This document shows, in pieces, positions 1 to 8,091 of a stretch of DNA of 64,000 nucleotides; the stretch's first letter is position 1; every line of letters begins with the position of its first letter. A program made the translations under genes and the position numbers. The notes below the pieces were generated by a model. That model was not told the DNA's origin. It searched no databases and saw nothing but the letters and a program-made list of their open reading frames with translations. This DNA is from CAZIRF01 sp964541755 (GTDB lineage: Bacteria; Spirochaetota; Spirochaetia; Treponematales; Breznakiellaceae): positions 1 to 64,000 of the forward strand of contig CAZIRF010000007.1 of NCBI GenBank assembly GCA_964541755.1. The letters are read 5' to 3'.

Positions 1-301
1 GTATGCCCAAGGCCATGACGGCCGAGGGGAGCGGCGGGATGGTCACAATCGAGGTGAGCCCATAGTAGATGATGAAGAGCTGGAGCAAGAGGGGGGTACC
101 GCGAATAACGAAGATGTACCCCATGGCGATGCGCGATACGATCTTGTTGCGGGAAATGCGCGCAAAGGCCGCAAAGAGCCCGATAAAAAAGCCCGTGAGT
201 ATACCCAGGGCGGTGATGTAGAGGGTGTACAGGGCGGCATTCCCGAACTTGAAGAAGAAGCCGGGAATGGCCGCCACATCCCATGGAAGAATTGAATCCA
301 C
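1..301 (-). CDS. Polar amino-acid ABC transporter permease (N-terminal part)
   Basis: Inner-membrane permease of a polar amino-acid importer (HisM/GlnP family), cut off by the window edge after about 100 residues. My translation shows a first membrane helix around residues 22-47 preceded by the usual Phe/Gly-rich segment, and the family hallmark RGTPLLLQLFIIYYGL at residues 67-82. The reading frame has a stop (TAA, the end of the binding-protein gene) four codons upstream, so the start must lie after it; GTG at 299-301 is the first possible start and gives a sensible N terminus. It lies 9 nt after the binding-protein gene and is surely co-transcribed with it. The ATPase gene is expected beyond the left edge. 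Substrate cannot be told from this fragment. Confidence 0.9.
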   Translation of the reverse strand, partial: MDSILPWDVAAIPGFFFKFGNAALYTLYITALGILTGFFIGLFAAFARISRNKIVSRIAMGYIFVIRGTPLLLQLFIIYYGLTSIVTIPPLPSAVMALGI

Positions 302-310
302 GGGACCGCC

Positions 311-1084
311 TTATTTGATCGTGATGTCGCTGCCGTCAAACCACTTGGCGCTGATGGCCTTCATGGTGCCGTCTGCGCGCATCTCTTCAAGGAGTTTGTT
401 CACCTTCTCGAGAAGTTCGGTGTCCTTCTTGTTGAAGGCGATACCCATCTCTTCGACGCGCAGGACACTTCCTGCAAGGACGAGCTTGTCGCCGCCCTTG
501 AGTTTTTGGATGGCGTTGAGACCCACGATGCGGTCGGTAAGGACGGCGTCGACGCGGCCGTTGATCAACTCCATGAGGGTCTGGTTGTCGTCCTCGTAGA
601 GGCGAATCTCGACGCCCAACTTCTCCGCATCCTGCTCGAAGGTGGTCCCCGTTACGAGGGCGACCTTCATGGTCTCGTCGAGGTCTTCGGGGCCGTTGAT
701 GCCCGAATCCTTGCGTACGATGAGCTGTGGCCCCGAATAGTAGTAGGGGGTCGAGAAGTTGACGATCTTCTGGCGGGCTTCGGTTATACCCATTGAACCC
801 AGAACGCCATTGTAACGAGAGGCTCGAAGCCCCTCGATAATGCCGTCCCAGGCAACCGTAACGTAGTCGAGCTCAAGGCCCATGCGCTTTGCGAGTTCGC
901 GGCCGACATCCACGTCAAAGCCGTCGACACCACCGTCTTCGGTGATGAAGTTGAACGGCGGGTAGCCGCCGGATCCTGCGAAGGATATTTTCCCGCTCTT
1001 GTCGGCTTTTCCACCGGCAAAGAGGGGGCTCGCGATCAGGGCGACCGCGGCAAGGGCGAGTCCGAGTGTGCGTACTTTGGTCAT
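311..1084 (-). CDS. Amino-acid ABC transporter substrate-binding protein
   Basis: Periplasmic solute-binding protein of the SBP_bac_3 family, 257 aa, the usual length. A signal peptide is visible (Lys at 3, hydrophobic 7-21, then AGGKAD); there is no clear lipobox Cys, so it is probably a soluble periplasmic protein. The mature part begins with the ligand-binding motif GGYPPFNF and contains the DVDVGRELAKRMG helix and SMGITEARQKIVNFSTPYY stretch typical of glutamine/cystine/polar amino-acid binding proteins. ATG 1084 has a strong AGGAGG ribosome site at 1091-1096, 6 nt upstream. It heads an operon with the permease. The exact amino acid is not predictable. The adjacent GntR/RCK_C gene, read in the same direction upstream, may control it. 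Confidence 0.93.
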   Translation of the reverse strand: MTKVRTLGLALAAVALIASPLFAGGKADKSGKISFAGSGGYPPFNFITEDGGVDGFDVDVGRELAKRMGLELDYVTVAWDGIIEGLRASRYNGVLGSMGITEARQKIVNFSTPYYYSGPQLIVRKDSGINGPEDLDETMKVALVTGTTFEQDAEKLGVEIRLYEDDNQTLMELINGRVDAVLTDRIVGLNAIQKLKGGDKLVLAGSVLRVEEMGIAFNKKDTELLEKVNKLLEEMRADGTMKAISAKWFDGSDITIK

Positions 1085-1113
1085 ACGTTTCCTCCTGTAT
1101 ATCTGACAACTTC

Positions 1114-1142
1114 AGGGTAAAGAATAAGTTGGCAGAGGTCAA
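1114..1142 (-). promoter_or_regulatory. Candidate promoter of the amino-acid ABC operon
   Basis: On the minus strand TTGACC (1137-1142) is followed by a 17-nt spacer and TACCCT (1114-1119), about 30 nt before the ATG of the binding-protein gene. The -35 box is good and the -10 box weak. A copy of the dispersed word CTGATAGT lies just upstream (1155-1162). Prediction only. Confidence 0.45.
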
Positions 1143-1208
1143 GGGGGAATAATACTGATAGTCTGCTCTGCCCGCAGACGGCGTCTTGCGGGGCTGGCGG
1201 GCTGTCTG

Positions 1209-1841
1209 CTACGGGATCTCCGGGGGCACGAGGAGGGCCTGCACGGCATCGGCGGCGCGCACATCCCCTACAAAGATGATGCTGTCCCCCGCCTCAAAGC
1301 GTATGTAGGACCCCGGAGACAGGTAAATTTTCTCTTCGCGGCGTATGGCGATGATGGTCGCCCCCGTTTTCTGCCAGAACTGCAGGCTCGCCGGCGTTTC
1401 GCCCAAAACGGGAGATCCGTCCGGGACATCGAGTTCCAGGTTCTGGAAGGGGTTGGTGCGCGAGAAGCGGTCTGTGCTGTCCATGATGCGCGAAACGGTC
1501 TCGAGCATCTTCTTTTGCAGTGCTGCCTGTTCGAGTATGGTCTGCTTGAGCTCGCCCTGGAGGGCCCGCGTCCCGCTCTTTGCGTTGAATCTTTCTATAT
1601 ATGACTGGGCATTGTCCGCAGAAAGGACGATGGCCCCGCTCTTTTCTTTAACCTCGACGACCTCCATGTCCTCCAAAAGGCGCAGGGCCCGGCGCACGGT
1701 CTCGGGCGAGACCCCGTATTCGCCGGCCATTACCGAACGGCCGTGGATTTTTGCGCCGGGCTTGAGCTCGCCGCGCGCGATGCGCGCGGCGATATCGAGG
1801 GCTATCTGGAGGTACACGGGGGATTGGGCTGCTGCTGTCAT
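1209..1841 (-). CDS. GntR-family regulator with C-terminal RCK_C (TrkA-C) domain, BusR-like
   Basis: Cytoplasmic transcription regulator, 210 aa. Residues about 7-72 form a GntR winged helix (PVYLQIALDIAARIARGEL; VSPETVRRALRLLED). Residues about 85-120 look like a coiled coil. Residues about 140-208 are an RCK_C/TrkA-C ligand-binding domain (GATIIAIRREEKIYLSPG; FEAGDSIIFVGD). This order matches BusR of lactic acid bacteria, a repressor that senses cyclic di-AMP through its RCK_C domain; family resemblance is clear, the ligand here is inferred. The gene reads toward the amino-acid ABC operon, so it may control that importer. ATG 1841 has no convincing ribosome site, but an extended -10 box lies only 6 nt upstream, suggesting a leaderless message. 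Confidence 0.88.
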   Translation of the reverse strand: MTAAAQSPVYLQIALDIAARIARGELKPGAKIHGRSVMAGEYGVSPETVRRALRLLEDMEVVEVKEKSGAIVLSADNAQSYIERFNAKSGTRALQGELKQTILEQAALQKKMLETVSRIMDSTDRFSRTNPFQNLELDVPDGSPVLGETPASLQFWQKTGATIIAIRREEKIYLSPGSYIRFEAGDSIIFVGDVRAADAVQALLVPPEIP

Positions 1842-1847
1842 GAAGCG

Positions 1848-1877
1848 AGTGTATCAGCCGCTGTCGGGAACCCGCAA
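1848..1877 (-). promoter_or_regulatory. Candidate promoter of the GntR/RCK_C gene (leaderless)
   Basis: Minus strand: TTGCGG (1872-1877), 18-nt spacer, extended -10 TGA-TACACT (TACACT at 1848-1853), then 6 nt to the ATG at 1841. Transcription would start about at the A of the start codon. A copy of CTGATAGT (minus orientation, 1895-1902) lies 18 bp upstream of the -35 box. Confidence 0.5.
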
Positions 1878-1965
1878 GCCGTGGCGCGGAATAGACTATC
1901 AGAATGTACTCTTCCTGCCGAAAATGAGGTTGAATTGTCCCGTTTTCTTCGTAATCGTCGGTTTT

Positions 1966-2015
1966 TTGACGAAACTTTTACAAGAGTTGACGAAATCGCA
2001 AAACGGACAAATCAT
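1966..2015 (+). promoter_or_regulatory. Candidate promoter with duplicated TTGACGAAA box before the giant-protein gene
   Basis: The 9-mer TTGACGAAA occurs at 1966-1974 and again at 1987-1995, 21 bp apart (two helix turns). The second copy can act as -35 with 17-nt spacing to AATCAT (2010-2015). The spacing would also suit two monomers of a regulator bound on one face of the helix. The rest of the 1842-2073 gap holds one CTGATAGT copy and nothing else I recognise. Confidence 0.35.
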
Positions 2016-2073
2016 GGAGCATCCAATGAAGTATGTGGATGTATACCACCAAGATTACAGGAAGAGGGCTTTC

Positions 2074-5000
2074 ATGCGGAACAAAGTTGCCTTAACAGTC
2101 GTCATGTTTTTCTCGGCGTTTTCCCTGTTTGCCGCGGGCCGCGGCGAACCGGTCGTCAACGAGGTCGAAGATCCGGCCGGCTTCAAGGAGTCGGTCGACA
2201 TCAACGAGAGCAAGCCTGGCAAGTACAATTTTTATATTGAAGCCCACGACAAGGGGGGGAATGTCTCCCTTGCCGGCCCTCACAATATCTATATCGATCC
2301 GGAATCGGATTTGCCGATTATCGGTATAACCAATCCGCGCGCGAGCATGCGTATTCCCGGTAACCTGAACATTGTGGGAACCTGTGTCGACGACGACGCC
2401 GTCGATTACGTGGAGCTCATGTTCAACGAGGACGAAACGACCATCGTCCGGGCCGAGGGGGCTGATTTCTGGTCCTACTACCTCGATACCACGGGTATGG
2501 AGGATGGCCTCCACTCGATTACCGCCTGGGGCGTCGATGTAAACGGCTTGCCCGGTAAAAAACAGACGGTCTCCTGGCACCTCGATCGCAAAAAGCCCGT
2601 GACGACGGTGGGCAGTCATGAATTGGGTTCCCTGGTTAGCGGGAAGATCAATCTGCGGGGTACGGTCTTCGATGGCAACAGCATCGAGCGACTGGATTAT
2701 TCGGTAGACAATGGCGAGACCTTCGAATCGGTTTCCATAAAGCACAATCGCAAAGAGCGTATCACCAATTTTTCCCTGCCCGTGGATACCCGCGACTTTG
2801 AAGATGGCCCCGCGGTCGTCTGGTTCAAGGCAAAGGACCGGCAGGGGACCTCGGGTGTGTATTCCTACCTTATGTACGTGGACAATACCAAACCCGATGT
2901 CCGCGTTGTTTTCCCCGGTCCCGAGGTCGCGGTAAACGGTATATTTACTGTTTCCGGCTATGCACAGGATGTCGTGGGGCTCGAGTCCCTTTCGTGGACC
3001 CTGGGCAAGGAGACTGGCGATTTCGAGCTTACCGTGGGTAACCCCTGGTGGGTGAAGACCTTCGATATCCGTGGCCAGAAGCTCAAGGATGTCGAGTTGG
3101 TCATTCGTGCAGTCGATGTTTCGGGTAACGTTACCCTCGATAAAATGAAGATCCCCGTCGATCAAGATGCAGACCTTCCGGTGGTAACCCTTCAAGATCC
3201 TGCCCCTGCAGCAATTTTTTACGGGAACGCCATCAGCATGAGCGGTCTCGTGCGCGATGATGACGGGGTCGAATCCATTCTCTGGTCCCTCGATGGCGGG
3301 CCCCAAACCGAGGTCCCCTCGACCGGTTCCTTCCAGTTCCTCATAGAGGATGTCGCTTCCGGTGCGCACAGCATAGCGGTACAGGCAAAGGACGTGTATG
3401 GCGTTTTGGGACCGATCGTATCCGCAGACAAGGTAGTCGTGGCCGGTCATGCGCCCAAACTTGCCCTTTCAGAAATTACCAGTGGTGGTACGGGAAAGGC
3501 GGGGACGGGGACTACTGATACCTGGCGCTCCGGCATGGAGGTCCACCCCGAAACCAATCCGGTTCTCGCCCTCAAGGTCGATTCCGGCAGTGCCCTCAAG
3601 GCGATCTCCTGGACCGTGGGTAATTTGGCGACGCAGTCGGTCGAGATCAAGGCCAAGGGCGTCGCCGGCGGTGAATTCCTTCAGGCCATTCCCCTTCCCG
3701 CCAACATCGACTACGGCCAGGTGGCCCTGCGCATTGAGGCAACCGACATTCACGATCGCGTCGGGGTCCTTGAGGACCTTGTCCGCATCACCGATCTCTC
3801 CAGTGCCCGCGGCGACCCGGCTGTTGTATTTGAAGACCTGCGCATCGCCGAAGACGGGACGGTGCGCCTCGATCCTGCCTACCCCTTGACCGGTTACCTC
3901 TTGGGCGCAACGGCCAGCGAAGCCCGCTTGAGCCGCGAGTCGGATATCGTGCGCCTCGTGCGGGAGGGCAACTTCCTGCGCATCGAGGGCGCTTCGAGTG
4001 CGGGTACCGAGTCCGACATCGTCGTCGAAGTGACGACAGACCACGGTTTTACCTATCAGTCCCGCTCCTTCACCTTTGTGAACCCCGGGAGTATTCCCGT
4101 TTTAACGCTCAATAGCCCCGACGCCATTCTGTGGACGCGGGATCTCTCCGCCCGTCCCTCCGATCTCTCCATCGCCGGTCGCGTTGAGAGCAATGTGCCG
4201 GTCGATACGGTCTACTGGAAGGCCTTCGGGCCGGCGGCTACCGGCCCCGTGAACGAGGGGCGTATTGCCGCCAATGACGGGCGTTTTACCCTTGAACTGG
4301 CTGCCCGCGACCTGCCCTTCGGGCCTCTCGCCCTTGAATTTTCCGCTGTTACCGACGGCGGAACGGGCTATACCTCGGTGGCACTCTATCGCGAGGATCC
4401 CGACTACGTCCCCCCGGAACCGGACCCCAAGGCCAAGATTGCCCCTCCTGCCGTTTCATGGGTTGAGGGTGGCGATTACTATTACTTTGTCACCTATGAG
4501 GGGCGTCTCGATCGCTTCTCCCTCCTCGTCAATGAGGCGGATGCCTCGTACGGGAACAGCCCGCGCAGCGGTGCCGTTCGCCGCGGACAGCTCAATACCG
4601 GTGTCAACAACGCAAAATTGACGGTTTTCGAGACGGTCAACGACAAAGAAAAGGCCTATTCATTCGCATCCAAGCCCGAAAAAGCCCCGCCCCCCGCGAG
4701 CATCCGCCTTGCATCTCTCGACGGGCTGCCCTGGCAGGCCGGCATGCAGGCTGTTATCCCGCGCGGCGGCAAGAAGGGCGCCCTCCTCGTTGCGGAAGTG
4801 GAATCGTATTATCCGGTTGCCGGGGTTTTGTGGACCATTGGCGATCGCAGCGGCCTCAAGGGCGCGGTAAAGAAGCTCCCCGACGGCAAACAGGAAGTCT
4901 CGCTTGAGCTCCCCGGCGACTTGGCGGCCGACCGCCAGCTGGCCTCTGTTGAAGTGAGTTTCAAGGACGCCGAGCCTCTGCGGGCATCCGGCGAGTTTGT

Positions 5001-8000
5001 TCTGGTGCGGCCGGTCGAGGGTATCTCGGTCAATACCGATGAAGGTTTCCGCTGGACGGGCCCCGAGCTTCTCGAAGACGGTTCAATACTGATGGATCAC
5101 CAGACGCCGCTCGTCGGCTTCTACAATGGACGGCCTGTCCAGGCCGTCGCCTTTGAGTCCCCTGTCGAGGGGCTCTCCCTTTCGGTCGACAGCGAGCGCA
5201 TACTCCTTTCCGCCGCCAAAGACGGGCGCTACGAGAATCTCAAGCTGGTCATTACCGATGTCGACGGCTGGTCCTTTACCACCGACGCCTATCGTTTCCT
5301 CGTGGACAACGAGGCGCCGGCCCTGGCCCTGGTCGAAGAGCTCGACGGGAAGTGGGTCCAGAACAGTGTGGATCTCGCCGTTACGGCCAGCGATACCAAC
5401 GCGCTCAAGCCCCTCGAGTACAGCCTCGACTTGGGGCGCAACTGGATGCCCCTTGCCTCGAGCGAGGAGACCCTCGACCTTTCCGCCCTTGAAGATGGCG
5501 TTATCGGTGTAAGTGTACGGGCCACCGACGAGGCCGGGCGCGCCAGCGTTATCAGCTTTGGCATTCACAAGGATACCCTTGCCCCCCAGGCCCAAGTCAT
5601 CGTCCCGGTGGAAGAAGCCCGCGTCAACGGCGAGATTCGCATGGGTATCGCCGTCATGGAGGCTGGCAGGGTGGTGTCGGTCGAGTACGAGGCCGATGAT
5701 GGCAGCCGTACGCCCCTTGAGCCCTCGCTCTTCATCGATCTCATGATAGGGACAGAGACCTATCCCCTTACCGAATCGATGAAGTTCCACTTTACCGACG
5801 CATCGGGGAATATGTCCGTGCTGGACAGCTTCCCCTTCATCATTGACCAGGAGATGGATCTCCCGGTCGTCGAGGTCAACCTCCCCGAGGACAACGAGGT
5901 CATCACGACCGACTTCGTCGTGTCGGGGATCATCTATGATGATGACAAGCCGGCAAAGGTCTGGTACCAGATCGACGATGGCGAAGAGATTGCAGTTGAC
6001 TGTGAAAACGCCTACTCCATACCGATTGCCCTCTCGACCCTGACGGACAACGAGCACACGGTTACCGTTACCGCCGAGGACGTCTATGGCGTGCGCGGCA
6101 AGCCGGTTACCCGCAACTTCCGCGTTTCGCTCGAAGAGCCCAAAGCCAGCGTCCTTAGCCCCCGCTTCGATGAAACGGGGACCGGGGTCATCGACTTGGG
6201 CGGCGTTTCCAGCGACAAGAACGGCATAGAGCGGGTTCGGGTTTCGCTCGACAACGGTAATACCTTCAATGATGCCACCGGCACCGAGGAATGGTCCTAC
6301 CGCTTCGATTCCAAGATCCTGCGCGACGGTACCCACGTGGTATTCGTCCGCGTCTGGGACAAATACGGTATCGAGGGGCTCTATTCGAGCCTCATAAATA
6401 TTGACAATACCGCCCCCGATGTCTCGCTCGAGTCGCCGGTGGACGGCATGACCACGGTGGGCCCGGTCTTCGTGTCGGGGCAGGCCACCGATTCCATCTC
6501 GCTCGATACCATCACCCTCAACGTGCGCAGCCTCGAGGGCGTGGAGATACCGGAGGAATTGGCGAGCATTACCATTGAGCCCGATTCCATCCTTACCCGC
6601 GACCTGGACTTCTCGTCGCTCCCCGACGGTCTGTACAACCTGGACGTGTGGGCGGTCGACGCGGCAGAGAACGTGACCCGCGTATCGCGCAACATCCAGC
6701 TTGCCAAGGAGAATCAGCGCAACTTTATCGAGTGCCTCTATCCCCTTGACGGCGAGTACCTCAACGGTACCTTCAACCTCTATGGCTACCTGGGCGGCAC
6801 CGATAAAGCGAACACCGTATCGCTTCTGATCAACGGCGAGGCAATCGAAACGGCCGAGGTAACGCCAGCCGGCTATTTCCGCTTTACCCTCGACGAGACC
6901 AAGATGCCCTCCGGGACGCACCGGCTTTCGGTGCGCAGCGACTTTGGCGGGGCCGAGACAGTGGACTCGGTACCGCGGACGATTACCTACGATACTGCCG
7001 GCCCCTGGGTGACGGTTGACTCCCTCGCCATGGGCGACTTCGCCTTCAAGCGACCCTGGCTTACGGGCCGGGCCGGGTACACCCTTTCGCAGGAAGACCT
7101 CCTGGCCCTCGAGAGCAAGGAGACCGACCGCGAAACGCGCAAGGCCATAAAGGAAAAGAAGCTCGAAAAGGTCGAGATGAGTTTCGACAACGGCAAGACC
7201 TTCAACGAGGTCGAACTGGGCAAGGAGTGGAAATACCGCCTCGAGACCCAGGACATGACCGAGGGCATGCACTACATGGTTATCCGGGCCACCATGGTCA
7301 ATGGCGAGACGGCCGTGACGCGCATGCTCGTCCAGATCGACAAGACCCCGCCGGTCATACGCCTCATTTCGCCGGAAACGGGTGGCCGCTACAACCAGGA
7401 GATGGAATTTACGGCCCTCGTCAATGACGATATCGAGCTGGGTGACGTCCAATACGTCCTGCGCTCCGGCGACAAGGCGGCCTACGAGGTTCCCGGCTTT
7501 ATCCAGGGCCTCTACTTCGACTTCCACTTCTGGGGCGGTACCTTCTGGGATATCGGGTTGGGCCTTACCTTCTTCGACGACAACGTCAAGCTCCAGGTCC
7601 AATATGGCCAATTCATGGAGTCGCAGTGGGCAATGTTTACCGATGAGCCCATGCGCTACGGCGGCCATGTTTTTGGTGCCAAGCTCCTTGCGAATATCTT
7701 CTATTTGCCATTCAGTTATATGTTGGGTCCCGACTGGGCGTGGCTGTCGGCGAGTTTGACGCTGGGTGCGAACTACTCGTACTTCACCCAGACTCAGAGC
7801 GGTACTCCGCAGGTTATGTCGGCTGTGTTGGGTCAGATCGAGTTCCCGCGGGTGACGATCGAAGATTGGAAGATGTTCCGCACCTTCTCGCTTTACACCG
7901 AGTTCCAGCTCTGGTTCCTCCCGACGGACGTCGATGTCTCGGAGAATCAGGTGGCCACTATCTGGCCGCAGGTAACAGTGGGTTTGCGGGTCAACGTGTT

Positions 8001-8004
8001 CTAG
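2074..8004 (+). CDS. Giant exported Ig-like repeat protein with beta-barrel-like C terminus
   Basis: Unrecognised surface protein of 1976 aa. Start chosen at ATG 2074 because AGGAAGAGGG lies just upstream and a signal peptide follows (MRNKVALTVVMFFSAFSLFA); the open frame runs further upstream but antisense to the GntR gene. Most of the chain is a series of roughly 100-residue Ig-like units with recurring elements: V-x-I/L-x-x-P opening strand, 'v-x-G-x-x-x-D-D-D-x-V-x-x-V', and 'L-x-D-G-x-H-x-I-x-V-x-A-x-D-x-x-G' closing. The last ~168 residues are different: aromatic- and Gly-rich alternating strands (GLYFDFHFWGG; LGLTFFDDNVKLQVQYGQF) ending in ...VTVGLRVNVF, a C-terminal Phe as in outer-membrane beta-barrels. 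I infer an outer-membrane-anchored protein displaying an Ig stalk. Followed at 87 nt by two giant lipoproteins. Function unknown; adhesion is only a guess. Confidence 0.85.
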   Translation: MRNKVALTVVMFFSAFSLFAAGRGEPVVNEVEDPAGFKESVDINESKPGKYNFYIEAHDKGGNVSLAGPHNIYIDPESDLPIIGITNPRASMRIPGNLNIVGTCVDDDAVDYVELMFNEDETTIVRAEGADFWSYYLDTTGMEDGLHSITAWGVDVNGLPGKKQTVSWHLDRKKPVTTVGSHELGSLVSGKINLRGTVFDGNSIERLDYSVDNGETFESVSIKHNRKERITNFSLPVDTRDFEDGPAVVWFKAKDRQGTSGVYSYLMYVDNTKPDVRVVFPGPEVAVNGIFTVSGYAQDVVGLESLSWTLGKETGDFELTVGNPWWVKTFDIRGQKLKDVELVIRAVDVSGNVTLDKMKIPVDQDADLPVVTLQDPAPAAIFYGNAISMSGLVRDDDGVESILWSLDGGPQTEVPSTGSFQFLIEDVASGAHSIAVQAKDVYGVLGPIVSADKVVVAGHAPKLALSEITSGGTGKAGTGTTDTWRSGMEVHPETNPVLALKVDSGSALKAISWTVGNLATQSVEIKAKGVAGGEFLQAIPLPANIDYGQVALRIEATDIHDRVGVLEDLVRITDLSSARGDPAVVFEDLRIAEDGTVRLDPAYPLTGYLLGATASEARLSRESDIVRLVREGNFLRIEGASSAGTESDIVVEVTTDHGFTYQSRSFTFVNPGSIPVLTLNSPDAILWTRDLSARPSDLSIAGRVESNVPVDTVYWKAFGPAATGPVNEGRIAANDGRFTLELAARDLPFGPLALEFSAVTDGGTGYTSVALYREDPDYVPPEPDPKAKIAPPAVSWVEGGDYYYFVTYEGRLDRFSLLVNEADASYGNSPRSGAVRRGQLNTGVNNAKLTVFETVNDKEKAYSFASKPEKAPPPASIRLASLDGLPWQAGMQAVIPRGGKKGALLVAEVESYYPVAGVLWTIGDRSGLKGAVKKLPDGKQEVSLELPGDLAADRQLASVEVSFKDAEPLRASGEFVLVRPVEGISVNTDEGFRWTGPELLEDGSILMDHQTPLVGFYNGRPVQAVAFESPVEGLSLSVDSERILLSAAKDGRYENLKLVITDVDGWSFTTDAYRFLVDNEAPALALVEELDGKWVQNSVDLAVTASDTNALKPLEYSLDLGRNWMPLASSEETLDLSALEDGVIGVSVRATDEAGRASVISFGIHKDTLAPQAQVIVPVEEARVNGEIRMGIAVMEAGRVVSVEYEADDGSRTPLEPSLFIDLMIGTETYPLTESMKFHFTDASGNMSVLDSFPFIIDQEMDLPVVEVNLPEDNEVITTDFVVSGIIYDDDKPAKVWYQIDDGEEIAVDCENAYSIPIALSTLTDNEHTVTVTAEDVYGVRGKPVTRNFRVSLEEPKASVLSPRFDETGTGVIDLGGVSSDKNGIERVRVSLDNGNTFNDATGTEEWSYRFDSKILRDGTHVVFVRVWDKYGIEGLYSSLINIDNTAPDVSLESPVDGMTTVGPVFVSGQATDSISLDTITLNVRSLEGVEIPEELASITIEPDSILTRDLDFSSLPDGLYNLDVWAVDAAENVTRVSRNIQLAKENQRNFIECLYPLDGEYLNGTFNLYGYLGGTDKANTVSLLINGEAIETAEVTPAGYFRFTLDETKMPSGTHRLSVRSDFGGAETVDSVPRTITYDTAGPWVTVDSLAMGDFAFKRPWLTGRAGYTLSQEDLLALESKETDRETRKAIKEKKLEKVEMSFDNGKTFNEVELGKEWKYRLETQDMTEGMHYMVIRATMVNGETAVTRMLVQIDKTPPVIRLISPETGGRYNQEMEFTALVNDDIELGDVQYVLRSGDKAAYEVPGFIQGLYFDFHFWGGTFWDIGLGLTFFDDNVKLQVQYGQFMESQWAMFTDEPMRYGGHVFGAKLLANIFYLPFSYMLGPDWAWLSASLTLGANYSYFTQTQSGTPQVMSAVLGQIEFPRVTIEDWKMFRTFSLYTEFQLWFLPTDVDVSENQVATIWPQVTVGLRVNVF

Positions 8005-8091
8005 GCCGTTGGTACGTGATAGTCTATTGGATAGACAGCGGGTCTCCATGACCCCCTGTCTTCCCGTTTCAAAAATTACCGGGAGCAAGCG

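Noticed and set aside
1163..1208. Terminator after the GntR/RCK_C gene
   Set aside because: A GC-rich bulged stem is present but lacks a T-run.
1345..2073. In-frame upstream extension of the first giant protein
   Set aside because: It is antisense to the GntR/RCK_C gene and would bury the signal peptide; ATG 2074 has a good ribosome site.
2092..3450. 452-codon minus-strand frame under the first giant gene
   Set aside because: Same reason: mirror of the codon bias of the plus-strand Ig repeats.
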